Assembly: GCA_030710605.1 (NCBI GenBank)
Contig: CP092886.1
Location: forward strand, 158,456,000-158,519,999
Source of the DNA: Cordylochernes scorpioides
Lineage: Eukaryota > Arthropoda > Arachnida > Pseudoscorpiones > Chernetidae
DNA length: 64,000 nucleotides
Reading direction: 5' to 3'
The notes under the pieces are model-generated. The model saw only the letters and a list, made by a program, of their open reading frames with translations. It was not told the origin of the DNA and made no database searches. Positions 18,929-28,107 of the stretch are shown one piece after another. The translations under genes were made by a program, and so were the position numbers. Positions within the stretch are counted from its first letter, which is position 1; each line of letters starts with the position of its first letter.

Positions 18929-19213
18929 TTACAAACGTTGGATTTCTAAGTTTGTCGTACTCCCGATGCGTTCCTTGAAAATTAAGCAGCATTCTTCTTT
19001 AATGATTTCGTCTAATTGAAATTGCTTTAGCTTTGAATATCTTTTTGGAAGAAATAGTGTCCGCTGAGAATCTTTTACTTCTATAACCGCCTTGACTGAT
19101 GGACCGAAGCGGGTTTCAACTAGTTTGAGTTCTATCAGTTTATAACTACCTAATTCCAGCTCATCAAATTTTATGAGAGGTGGATAAGAAGTAATACTAT
19201 TGAATGCCTCCAT
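18929..19213 (-). CDS. Small conserved Polinton ORF (94 aa), right copy
   Basis: An intact twin of 4496-4780, reading inward from the right end, with the same upstream TATATATA and initiator-like sequence and a downstream AATAAA (TTTATT on the plus strand at 18875). Four or so residues differ between the twins. Function unknown. Confidence 0.7.
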   Translation of the reverse strand: MEAFNSITSYPPLIKFDELELGSYKLIELKLVETRFGPSVKAVIEVKDSQRTLFLPKRYSKLKQFQLDEIIKEECCLIFKERIGSTTNLEIQRL

Positions 19214-19762
19214 GATCTGACTGCAATTTGAGAAAATATCGGCCTATATATATGACCCTGACATTACGTCATATACTTGTAACATGATTCCATTAAGGAA
19301 TGGTCAACTATGATGTAGGGCAATTAAAGTGAATTGGGAATCCTTAGGGCAATTAAAGTTAATTATTACGGCCTTCGAACAAAAGTGGCATTTTAAAGTT
19401 TTATTACGTCCATCGAATTGTGCCAGGTCAAAGGTCAAGAAGCGGCTCTAAAAATGACAACTGCAGAGGATTTATGGCAAAAAAGAGAGATCTCTTACAA
19501 GAAAAATTCCAGCTATTTAACGCACATATATGACGTAGGACTATTAAAGTGAATTATAATCCAAAATTTTTTAGAAGCGGCTCTAAAAATGGCAACTGCA
19601 GAAGGGCAATTAAAGTGAATTATTACGGCCTTCGAACCATAAGTTGGCAAAGAAAGATCTCTCTTACGTTCAGACACCACCAAGAAAAATTCCAGCTATT
19701 TAACGCACATATATGACGTAGGACAATTAAAGTGAATTGGGAATGCACTTATATATACTACT
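19214..19762 (-). repeat. Right terminal region, inverted copy of the left mosaic
   Basis: It is the reverse complement of the left terminal mosaic with few changes: the same 19-bp repeats and the same four gene-derived fragments (about 19430-19720). It flanks the small gene at 18929-19213. Confidence 0.85.
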
Positions 19763-19768
19763 TATATT
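19763..19768. repeat. Target-site duplication TATATT, right
   Basis: It matches 3933-3938. It directly follows the ACT end of the Polinton and precedes AATTAAATCC of the host Helitron. Confidence 0.85.
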
Positions 19769-19948
19769 AATTAAATCCAATACCTAAACACTAATATAAT
19801 ACAATTTTTGCCATCACACACACTTTTTTCCTGAAGTTTATGTGTTACTACTGTATTGCTATTCTATGGCACTTCTAATATTTATTAGTAATTTTCTTTC
19901 AGTATGAACTCGGGGGAATTCCCAGGCGAAGCCGGGTCATTCGTCTAG
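19769..19948 (+). mobile_element. Helitron H3, 3' part (continues from 3938)
   Basis: It ends with the hairpin CCCAGGCGAAGCCGGG-type module and GTCATTCGTCTAG before T at 19949. Its content matches, in reverse, the copies at 25269 and 25489. Confidence 0.8.
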
Positions 19949-19949
19949 T

Positions 19950-20880
19950 ATAATATATAAATATAATATTTAAAAATCTATCTTCTTTCATCAAGAGAGA
20001 AAATAGGGCAAAATACTTCTCTTTCTCTAATTAGCTTAATTTTATATTTGGAAAATTATTATCATGGTTCTGTCTTTGCTCTTTTCTATAAAACTTTCTC
20101 TTCGCTTATTTCTTTTTTTCACCCATCCTATGACGTTTAACCGCGATGCTTTGCTGGTGTTGCTTTTTTATACTATTAATTTCTAACTACTTATTTATTA
20201 CAAAAAATAATAAAAAAAACAAACCTCACATGTTTAAACTAAATAACAAATTTTATAAATCTTGGAATTTTCATAACGGTACTATTTGATACAGAATTAG
20301 CTTGCTGTTCTGACTCAAAATGAATTCAAAATCTGTAGTTCTTAATATTTTACTTTCCCCTTAAAAAAAATTACTATCAATATATATACAGTAATAAATG
20401 TCCATTCAAACTATATATATCAAAATGTTATATAATTATAAATAGTGTAACATTCCCAAAATGTAGATAAAATTCAACGCGCCAGCTTGGCGATCATGTA
20501 ATTTTAAAAATTCGATAATAAAGTTTCTTTAAAAAGGCCAGATACCTGCTGAGACAAGACAGGTCCAGTTTAAGTAACAATTGTCGAGATTGCATCAGAC
20601 AATGGAAAGTTCCGGAATTGTCACGTGAAATCTCCCCTGGAGTAATTCTACAAGTCATTAGTTTGGACAGAGATAAGACTGGCTGCTGGACGACCCGCAT
20701 CTCACCTCCCACTCTTGGATCTCGGAACTTGCCTGTGTCGTCTGTCATTGGCCTCTTTTAAGCCTTCCTCGTCCTTCATGTAGAAACCCTAGCCGCCTGA
20801 CCCACTCGGCCCCATGACTGCTGTTGATTGTGGTAAGGCATATCTCTTCAAAATAAACGCTAAAATAAGCGCGATTAACC
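19950..20880. other. AT-rich stretch without recognisable gene
   Basis: Only short frames occur. At 20480-20760 there is a less AT-rich block with a GCGCCAGCTTGGCG partial palindrome that may belong to an unidentified repeat. No features could be supported. Confidence 0.4.
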
Positions 20881-20954
20881 GTCTACGCAAACTAACAGAC
20901 TCAGGTAGGTGACGAAGCCACAACGCCAGCTTTTGAAAACTGAGAAGCGACCAT

Positions 20955-20996
20955 CTGGAAACAATGGTTTCGGGTTAATAACCCTCGTCAGTCCAA
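20955..20996 (-). ncRNA. Hammerhead ribozyme core (minimal type I)
   Basis: On the minus strand: stem I 5' strand UUGGA, then CUGACGA, a stem II hairpin GGGUU-AUU-AACCC, then GAAA, a 2-bp stem III (AC/GU with a CAUU loop), U as the cleavage base, and UCCAG closing stem I. All core positions fit the consensus CUGANGA...GAAA...UH. A very short stem III is known for hammerheads of Penelope-like elements and metazoan retrozymes. Activity is not shown. Confidence 0.6.
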
Positions 20997-21329
20997 GGCG
21001 GACTTTATTTCATCAGATCACAAGGGATCAATGTAGATAGGTCATCTGTATGAAATTGTTATCATCATCATTTTATGAACTTGGAATAGTTAATTTAGCC
21101 CATTATCGACCTAATCGAACACATTTCATTTGATAGAAATGAATTGTTATTGTTATGAATTGTTAATTAAGATTTAATTAAGGGAAGGGCATCTCCTGAT
21201 CGTGCAACTAAAAGTTGCTGAGGGGTTCGCCCTATCAGTAGGAATAAATACAAGGTAGGGTCAATAAATAATGCACAATCATCAATAATATTTTTATTTG
21301 ACAAGCCATAAAGATAAAACTTTGTATAT

Positions 21330-22411
21330 ATGAATACCTAACTATTAGCTATATATCAGCATCATTCAATATATATTCACCTTCCCTCTGTACACATTTG
21401 GTCCAGCGTTCTTTCCAAATCACAAAAGCACTTTGGTAAAATGCTACATCTTGCTTTCTGAACAACCCTTTAACCTCATGGAGTAACATTTCATCATTTT
21501 CAAATGTTTTACCGCGTATATAATTCTTTAATTTACCAAACAGGTAGTATTTGGAAGGAGCCAGTCACGACAGTAAGCTGGGTGAGGCATCAAAGTCCAC
21601 CCATATCTTGAAATTTGAGCCAGTGTCTGATGCGCGGTGTGAGGTCTTGCATTGTCCTGATTAAATTTGATTTGACGGGTCTTTTAGGCCCGGCCATTTT
21701 GTTGAAATGGCTCTTTTGAACTTTTCTGATGATTTATAATATCTTTCCTTGTTGATAGAAGTTTTTTTTTCAAGCATGTCCATGAATATGAGCTCATCTT
21801 CGTCCCATAAGACAGTGACCATGATTTTGTTTTTGGAAAGGAAAATCCTTGGTTTCTTATTGGCTGGAGACATTTTATGGGTCCATTGCATTGCGTGACG
21901 CTTTGAATAAGGGTCTTAATAATAAACCCAAGTCTGATTACGCGTTATGACTCCTTTAAAGGCCTCAGAAGCTGATCCTGAGTAAGATTCGATGAGGTCT
22001 AAACAAATTTCTTTCCGAGTTTGCATCATTTCTCATGTTAAAATCTTTGGTGCCCATTTTAAGCGAAATTTTCGATAGCCAAGATCTGAAAGTAGTTTGA
22101 GAACACTTCCTTTAGAGATTGAAAGCTTTTTCATCAATTGATATGTCGTTATTGCCCGGTTATTCTTGACAATTTCCTCAACAAGAGCCTAATTTTGGTC
22201 TGTTGTGACAGTTGAAGGTTTACCCGGCCTCTCTTTGTCATGAAGATCAAAATCACCTTTCTGGAAGCGCTGAACCAATCTTTGTATAGTGCTTCTATCC
22301 AATGTTTCGTTTCCATATACTGTCTGAAAGTTTTGAGTGAATTGTTGTGGCTGAAATGTCACCGGACTTAAAGAGGAACTCGGTTACCGACCGTTGTTGG
22401 ATTCTTGTGTT
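21330..22411 (-). pseudogene. Mariner transposase pseudogene
   Basis: Minus-strand fragments in several frames fit mariner transposase: a helix-turn-helix part with ERPGKPSTVTTDQN, a second part with AITTYQLMKKLSISKGSVLK, the catalytic-domain segment KIMVTVLWDEDELIFMDML (family: V.W...G.I.....), and a C-terminal part RWTKCVQREGEYI. Stops and frameshifts interrupt it, including a TAG in the linker between the two DNA-binding parts. The 76-codon frame 21661-21891 is the longest piece. Confidence 0.8.
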
Positions 22412-22416
22412 CACAT

Positions 22417-22682
22417 TGATCTGTTTTGTTTAAAGATAATATATCAGTGATATATTATTACTTTACTCTGTTTTGATCATCTTGTTTTTTATCATCATCT
22501 TGTAGACAATAAAATGTTTGTAATATGATGTGCAAGTGTGCAAGAATTGTAAAAAGAATAAAATAATTATAGTAGCTTAAAAATGGTGTATCTTTCATTT
22601 ATCTTTAAATATATATATAAAGTGCAATTTCTTATAAAATAATTTTCACCATTAATATTCAACATTTAATTGAAACGTATCA
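22417..22682 (+). repeat. 5' LTR of the gypsy element
   Basis: TG...CA bounded, nearly identical to 24569-24832, preceded by CACAT. An AATAAA-like polyadenylation region occurs near 22508. Confidence 0.9.
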
Positions 22683-23164
22683 AATGGCGACGAAGAATTA
22701 ATGTAAGTATGGCCACCACTAATTCAAATTATCCAAGGTTTCGTGAAGGTGAAGATCTAAATTGTTATTTGGAACAATTAGAAGAATGTTTTAAATTAAA
22801 CAAAACATTAGAAGCAGACAAAGTATCTGTGTTATTAACGTCTATTGATGTTAATGTTTATAAGACTTTGCGCGATTTGTTGGTACCCAGTAGGCCAAGT
22901 GACCTTAAATATAAAGATTTAGTAGAGGTTTTAACCAACCATTTATATCCAATAAAAAATAAGCACTATGAAAGATATTTATTTCACAAGATTGTACAAA
23001 AAGAAAATGAGCCTGTGGGAATATTTGTTTTGAGGCTTAAATCTCAGGCGCTTATTCACTATTCAATGAAGCTTCCATTAACTTTAACCTGCGATGCATC
23101 TGCCTATGGCATAAGTGGGGTCTTGTGTCATATTGTGGATGGGGAAGAGTGTGCAGAGTATTAG
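22670..23164 (+). pseudogene. Gypsy gag fragment fused to an RNase H start
   Basis: Codons up to about 130 resemble a Ty3/gypsy Gag N-terminal domain (LNCYLEQLEECFKLN, then YKDLVEVLTNHLYP and a capsid-like helix run). The frame then passes straight into LTCDASAYGISGVLCHIVDG, the start of the retroelement RNase H with its first catalytic Asp. The zinc knuckle, protease and RT have been deleted in between, and the fusion is in frame. A stop follows at 23162, where foreign DNA starts. Confidence 0.75.
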
Positions 23165-23310
23165 GCTCATAGATTGTTGAGCTCTGGGAACCAAAAGGAA
23201 TAATACTCTGCTAGTGATCTCTTTTGACTTGTATATAATAGATATAATATATAATAGGAAATAAACTAATGCTTAGTTAATCTTGCCTCGTCTTGGATAA
23301 CAACACAAAG
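23160..23310. other. Extra ~150 bp inside the RNase H coding region
   Basis: The RNase H sequence is interrupted between the segment ending HIVDG and the segment ...TLSSAEAKYSQTEKEAL. The inserted DNA is AT-rich with TATAATAGATATAATATATA. No termini could be assigned. Confidence 0.45.
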
Positions 23311-24245
23311 AGAAGCCAATCACCTTTGTTTCCAGAACATTGTCAAGTGCAGAAGCCAAATACTCTCAGACTGAGAAAGAAGCACTTGCTATTGTGTTTG
23401 CAACTTCCAAACTGAGACAATACTTGTTTGGGAGAAAATTTGTGTTAAAGAGTGATCATAAAGCTTTAATGACTGTTTTTGGAAACAAAAGACTTCTTCC
23501 GCCATTAATTGCAAATCGCTTGCATAGGTGGGCTTTAGAGTTGTCAAATTTCGATTTCGATATTAGATATACAAATAAAGATTCCATGCTCTGTGCGGAT
23601 GCATTTTCAAGACTTCCACTTGAGGAAATAAATTCAAGGGAAGACAACATTGATTTGGTGACACATGATATATCATTTTTAAATGTAACTCCATTGGACC
23701 ACCTCATTATTGAAGAAGAAACCAATAAAGATCCGGTTTTAAATAAGCTCAAGGAATATCTATTAGAAGACCCTCAGTTAGCAAAAAAGGATGAAACAAT
23801 GAAACCATTCCTTTCAAAATTGGAAAATATTTCTATACTGCAGGGATGCATTTTTGTTGATTCTAGGGCAGTGATTCCAAGAACCTGTCAAGATCAAATC
23901 TTGAAGTTACTTCATCAAGGTCATATAGGAATCAATCGCATGAAATCTCTAGCCAGATCTTCGGTTTGGTGGCCAAAAATGGATAGTCAAATTGAAGAGT
24001 TTGTGAAGGAATGTTCTCCCTGTATGCATCATCAGACAGCTCCTCCTGCTGAGAACACACCTTGGCCCAGGACTAACCAACCGTGGCAGCGAGTTCATGT
24101 TGACCATTTCTATTTCAGAGGTGATTGTTATTTATTGGAAGTAGATGCAAATTCAAATTGGATTGAAGTATTCCCAGTTAGAGGTACTACTTCGCAAGAA
24201 AATATTAAGCTTCGAATGAGTGTGGAAGGCGACATTTTCAAATTG
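23311..24245 (+). pseudogene. Gypsy RNase H and integrase N-terminal part
   Basis: The frame 23340-24272 contains the RNase H end (YSQTEKEALAIVFATSKLRQ, SDHKAL, DSMLCADAFSRLP) and the integrase HHCC region (HQGHIGINRMKSLARSSVWWP, CSPCMHHQ), then the start of the catalytic core with WQRVHVDHF (first Asp). The core is cut at about 24215, where a deletion joins it to the C-terminal end. Confidence 0.85.
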
Positions 24246-24568
24246 GAGATAAAGTGCTGTTTACAAGAGTAATACAAAATTGGCGCAAATGGTTCAAGGC
24301 CCAGGTGATACGACGACTAGGTTACAATGTTTATCTAGTAAAGAACCTAAAAGGCACATTTAAAGTGCATGTCAATCAGATGAGGACAGGTTCAGATACC
24401 AAATATGCTGAAGATTCTGATTGGACCTTGAACAACGCTGGAGCAGGGCCTCACCGACTGGAACAAGACCCTCAAATCTCCACGTCACCTTCGCCTAGGA
24501 GATCTACCCGACCTCGATGCCCTCCTTGCCGGTTTTCTCCAACTATGTACAATATAAGGAAAGAGGAA
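24215..24568 (+). pseudogene. Gypsy integrase C-terminal tail
   Basis: Contains a segment in the style of the gypsy integrase end, KAQVIRRLGYNVYLVKN followed by HVNQMRTGS, then a Pro/Arg/Ser-rich tail before the polypurine tract. The frame differs from the upstream part. Confidence 0.7.
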
Positions 24569-24832
24569 TGATCTGTTTTGTTTAAAGATAATATATCAGT
24601 GATATATTATTACTTTACTCTGTTTTGATCATCTTGTTTTTTATCATCATCTTGTAGACAATAAAATGTTTGTAATATGATGTGCAAGTGTGCAAGAATT
24701 GTAAAAAGAATAAAATAATTATAGTAGCTTAAAAATGGTGTATCTTTCATTTATCTTTAAATATATATAAAGTGCAATTTCTTATAAAATAATTTTCACC
24801 ATTAATATTCAACATTTAATAGAAACGTATCA
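24569..24832 (+). repeat. 3' LTR of the gypsy element
   Basis: A copy of the 5' LTR, preceded by a polypurine tract and followed by CACAT. Confidence 0.9.
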
Positions 24833-25268
24833 CACATTAGGCTCCATATCTGAAAAAAATACAAAAGATAAATAAATTCTTATTGCATATATGAAAACAT
24901 GTATTTTATGATAATAAAAAATATATATATATTCTGTTTGGGGTGATTGTGCATTACTTATTGACCCAACCTTGTATAAGCTAATAGTTAATTTTTAATT
25001 ATTCCAGAATTGACCTATGACCCTTTTTTGATTAATCAAGAAAAGCTAAGAATGTACGCGTTTCAGGCCGTTGGCACTCGTCAATGTGGTGCAAGCTGTA
25101 ACTCAACGACAAAAAGCTGGCTTTAAGGCTTCTTGAAAAATCAAGAAAATAGTTTTTAAGGTCGAAAGGAAGTGAGAACGCCAAGCTATATGAAAAAAAA
25201 AGTATAAAAATAACATTGTACCGGGATATCAGGGTGATAAATTAAGGTAAAGGCATATTTATATGATA

Positions 25269-25488
25269 CTAGACGTATGACCCGGCTTCGCCCGAGAATT
25301 CCCCCGATTGCAATTTCCTTCATACTGAAAGTACATCAATAGTGCCATAGAATAGCAATACAGAAGTAACACATAAACTACAGGAAAAAAGTGTGTGTGA
25401 TGGCAAAAATTGTATTATATTAGTGATTAGGTATTTGATTTAATTAATATAGTTGATATAAAATTATATATTTATATTATATATAATA
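25269..25488 (-). mobile_element. Helitron H3, partial copy without tRNA
   Basis: CTAG 3' end at 25269 with hairpin CCCGGCTTCGCCCGAG. Contains TAATTAATATAGTTGATA at 25441, which is the empty site of the Polinton insertion. The 5' part is missing; the next copy starts directly at 25489. Confidence 0.75.
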
Positions 25489-25715
25489 CTAGACGTATGA
25501 CCCGGCTTCGCCCGAGAATTCCCCCGATTGCAATTTCCTTCATACTGAAAGTACATCAATAATAAATATTAGAAGTGCCATAGAATAGCAATACAGAAGT
25601 AACACATAAACTACAGGAAAAAAAGTGTGTGTGATGGCAAAAATTGTATTATATTAGTGTTTAGGTATTTGATTTGATTAATATAGTTGATATAATAATA
25701 TATATTTATATTATA
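25489..25715 (-). mobile_element. Helitron H3, second partial copy
   Basis: Almost the same as 25269-25488, with an extra AATAAATATTAGA stretch. It again contains the Polinton empty site (25677-25694). Tandem 3' halves of one family suggest insertion next to an existing copy or 3'-end slippage. Confidence 0.7.
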
Positions 25716-26107
25716 TAGACGTATGACCCGGCTTCGCCCGAGAATTCCCCCGATTGCAATTTCCTTCATACTGAAAGTACATCAAAAATAAAATTTATAA
25801 AAAAAAATGCATCGGCCGGGAATCGAACCCGGGCCACCCGCGTGGCAGGCGAGCATTCTACCACTGAACCACCGATGCTTATAAAAAATGGCCATATTTG
25901 GGTATTCATTCCATTCCGGATTACTCCGCGTAACAAAAAAAGTTCTTCAAATGAAAAAAAGAAATAGCCAAAAATACTAATCAAAATGTAGCCGAAAATT
26001 TTCCTCAGGTTTATAAAAAGCGGCATGCAAAATTTGGTACTAATTGGTTCAGTAGTTTTTGAGTTTATCGCGAAACAGACAGACAGACATTGACTTTTAT
26101 ATATATA
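25716..26107 (-). mobile_element. Helitron H3 with tRNA-Gly
   Basis: The 3' end is altered (ATAG in place of CTAG). The 3' module is cut short after CATACTGAAAGTACATCA and passes directly into the tRNA and the 5' block with GCGAAACAGACAGACAGACA and TTGACTTTTATATATATA. It shares the 5' half with 3553-3938. Confidence 0.75.
25809..25878 (-). tRNA. tRNA-Gly(GCC)-like, in Helitron
   Basis: 70 nt: acceptor GCATCGG/CCGATGC paired, TGGTTCAGTGGTAGAATGC A-box region, GCC anticodon, GGTTCGATTCC B-box. It could fold as a normal tRNA. The variable region is GTGG instead of GCGG. Repeat context makes its status uncertain. Confidence 0.85.
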
Positions 26108-26471
26108 CTAGACGGGTGACCCGGGCTTCGCCCCGGGATTGACCCGTGTGCATATCTACCCGAGTGATATATATTTAGATAATATATTTTTTTTATAATT
26201 GTTTGTTATTAGCATCATCTATTTGTTTGCATCAACGTAATTTAATCTAATCTTTGATAGAGGGCGCTGTTCGTGAGCTAAGTAGAATAATTTGAATATA
26301 TAGTTTTAATAATTGATTTATATATATTTTTTAAATAGCCTATCGTCTTCCCCGTATTATTTTACCTATGTATGAAATTTTGGTTCGAATTAATGAACTA
26401 CTGAGAATTTGTATACCGGACATACAAACAAACAAACAAACATACAAACATTCATTTTTATATATATAGAA
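26108..26471 (-). mobile_element. Helitron H4
   Basis: 3' CTAG at 26108 with hairpin CCCGGGCTTCGCCCCGGG; 5' end GA (TC on the minus strand) at about 26471 after TTCATTTTTATATATATA. Complete at about 364 bp, non-coding. It sits next to H3 sequences on both sides. Confidence 0.75.
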
Positions 26472-26819
26472 GATATAATATAAATGAGTTTTTAAAATTG
26501 TAAAAAAAAATGCATCGGCCGGGAATCGAACCCGGGCCGCCCGCGTGGCAGGCGAGCATTCTACCACTGAACCACCGATGCTTTAAAAAAAATGGCCATA
26601 TTTAGGTATTCTTTCCATTCCGGATTAGTCCGCGTAAAAATAAGTTCTTCGTTTTGAAAAAAGAAATAGCCAAAAATACTAATCAAAATGCAGCCGAAAA
26701 TTTTCCTCAGGTTTATAAAAAGCGACATACAAAATTTGGTACCAATTGGTTCAGTAGTTTTTGAGTTTATCGCGAAACAGACAGACAGAAATTGACTTTT
26801 ATATAGAGAGAGATAGAGA
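26472..26819 (-). mobile_element. Helitron H3, 5' half with tRNA-Gly
   Basis: Contains the tail ACTCATTTATATTATAT (reversed), tRNA, the GGCCATATTTAGGTATTC block and the 5' end TCTCTATCTCTCTCTATATA (reversed) at 26819. The 3' half is lost at the H4 boundary. Confidence 0.75.
26512..26581 (-). tRNA. tRNA-Gly(GCC)-like, in Helitron
   Basis: The most canonical copy in the window: GCATCGG/CCGATGC acceptor, CTCGC/GCGGG anticodon stem, GCC anticodon, CCGGG/CCCGG T stem. No base departs from what I expect of a metazoan tRNA-Gly(GCC) except small stem variants. Confidence 0.88.
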
Positions 26820-27439
26820 CTAGACGAATGACCCGGGCAACGCCCGTGTTTTACCCGATTGAATGTTTTTATTCAAATACTATTTGTTACAATTATAAAT
26901 TGGAGCCGTGGATGTCACTCTTGTGAAACGTCCCGCTCCAAACTTTACATGTACATTAGGTCAGCTGGTATTACCCCTCATTTTCACCGCTAGAGGCGCG
27001 AGCGAATTGACTTTTTGTAAATATACATAATTATAAAGATAGAAGCTTCTATAGAAGATAATGATCATAATGATGATGCGCGCGCTTCCGTGACAGCGAT
27101 GAGGAATTGAGGAAAGACGGTCGTGACTATATATATTAATAAAAATAATAATATAATAATAATAATTATTATTATTATCATTAGATAATGATAATGATCA
27201 TAATGATGATGCGCGCGCATCCGTGACATGAGGAATTGAGGAATTGATTGAGGAGGAAAGACGGTCGTGACTATATATGTTGATAATAATAATAATAATA
27301 ATAATAATAATATAATAATAATAATTATTATTATCATTAGATAATGATAATGATCATAATGATGGTGCGCGCGCATCCGTGACATGAGGAATTGAGGAAT
27401 TGATTGACGGTGGAAAGACGGTCGTGACTATATATGTTG

Positions 27440-27475
<36 letters not shown>

Positions 27476-27597
27476 TAATAATAATAATTATTATTATTAT
27501 CATTAGATAATGATAATGATCATAATGATGATGCGCGCGCATCCGTGACATAGGCCGATGAGGAATGAGGAAAGACGGTCGTGACTATATATATATA
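26820..27597 (-). mobile_element. Helitron H2 with internal minisatellite
   Basis: 3' CTAG at 26820; same module as 2511 (CCGTGGATGTCACTCTTGTG, then TACATTAGGTCAGCTGGTAT). The 5' part is a run of four minisatellite units (27050-27590) with the GATGATGCGCGCGCATCC motif and AAT-rich spacers of different length. Confidence 0.8.
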
Positions 27598-28107
27598 CTA
27601 GCCGAATGACCCGGGCAACGCCCGGGTTTTACCCGATTAAATGTTTTTATTAAAATACTATTCGTTACAATTATAAATTGGCGCCGTGGATGTCACTCTT
27701 GTGAAACGTCCCGCTCCAAACTTTGTGTCTGAGAAGCGATATTTTTATAGAAATATGATCTAGCTTTTGTTTTCTGCTCGAATAAGTGTTTTTCTGTTAG
27801 AATTTTGTTCCTGCGTACAAAATAATGAACTGGTTTCACCCGTGGTCTCTGCTTTTTGGAATTTTTCCCGATATAATTTTGTATCTGATAATCAAACATG
27901 ATACAGCATTATCGTCATCATCATTTTCTGAATAAAATATATAGTTTTAATAATTGATTTATATATTTTTTAAAATAGCCTATCGTCTTCCCCGTATTTT
28001 TTTTACCTATGTATGGAAATTTTGGTTTGAATAAGTGAACTACTGCGAATTTGTATACCGGACATACAGACAGACATACAAACATTCATCCTTTCCTTTC
28101 CTTTTTT
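27598..28107 (-). mobile_element. Helitron H2/H4 composite
   Basis: The 3' half is H2-like (CTAG at 27598, CCCGGGCAACGCCCGGG). The 5' half from about 27940 matches H4 (TAATTGATTTATATATTTTT, CCTATCGTCTTCCCCGTATT). It ends near a CCTTTCCTTTCC tract. No coding content. Confidence 0.65.

Larger units (their letters stand above)
3939..19762. mobile_element. Palindromic Polinton/Maverick-type element, 15.8 kb
   Basis: The termini are AGTATTATATATAAGTGCAT on the left and its near-complement ending TATATACTACT on the right. Both ends are flanked by TATATT (3933-3938 and 19763-19768). Six-base duplications and AGT starts are known Polinton traits. The uninterrupted Helitron copies at 25441-25458 and 25677-25694 show the empty site with one TATATT. 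Inside are adenovirus-like capsid, protease and pX-type genes. The arms 3939-11417 and 13795-19762 are inverted copies; removing the Helitron 4908-6417 leaves about 5.96 kb each. PolB, packaging ATPase and the integrase core are missing. Confidence 0.9.
22417..24832 (+). mobile_element. Internally deleted Ty3/gypsy LTR retrotransposon
   Basis: LTRs of 266 and 264 bp (22417-22682, 24569-24832) begin TGATCTG and end CGTATCA. The flanks carry the 5-bp duplication CACAT (22412-22416, 24833-24837). A purine tract, AAGGAAAGAGGAA, lies directly before the 3' LTR. Between are a gag piece, RNase H, an integrase N-terminal part and an integrase tail. Protease, most of RT and the integrase core are missing. 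The LTRs differ by few bases, so the insertion is fairly young. Confidence 0.9.
21251..24974 (-). mobile_element. Mariner transposon, interrupted by an LTR element
   Basis: The inverted ends are CAAGGTAGGGTCAATAAATA at 21251 and its near-complement ending CCCAACCTTG at 24974, both next to TA. The transposase remnant is on the minus strand at about 21330-22411. The part 24833-24974 is the 5' untranslated end. The Ty3/gypsy insertion accounts for 22417-24832. Confidence 0.85.
21176..25255. mobile_element. Hammerhead-bearing interspersed repeat, split by mariner
   Basis: The pieces 21176-21250 and 24975-25255 match the continuous copy at 48450-48780: the CCTGATCGTGCAACTAAAAG hairpin region, the GATTAATCAAGAAAAGCTAA block and a hammerhead-like segment at 25050-25090 (decayed: UUGACGA for CUGACGA). 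The mariner lies between with TA on both sides. Non-coding. Class uncertain; retrozyme-like or a non-autonomous Penelope derivative is plausible. Confidence 0.55.

Noticed and set aside
3939-19762. DNA polymerase B or packaging ATPase of the Polinton
   Set aside because: I looked for DTDS/YxD-type polymerase motifs and Walker motifs in both arms and the centre and found none. All longer frames are accounted for by other products.
27065-27551. Minus-strand frames rich in Ile, Leu, His and Tyr
   Set aside because: They only translate the AAT/ATT minisatellite units of a Helitron.
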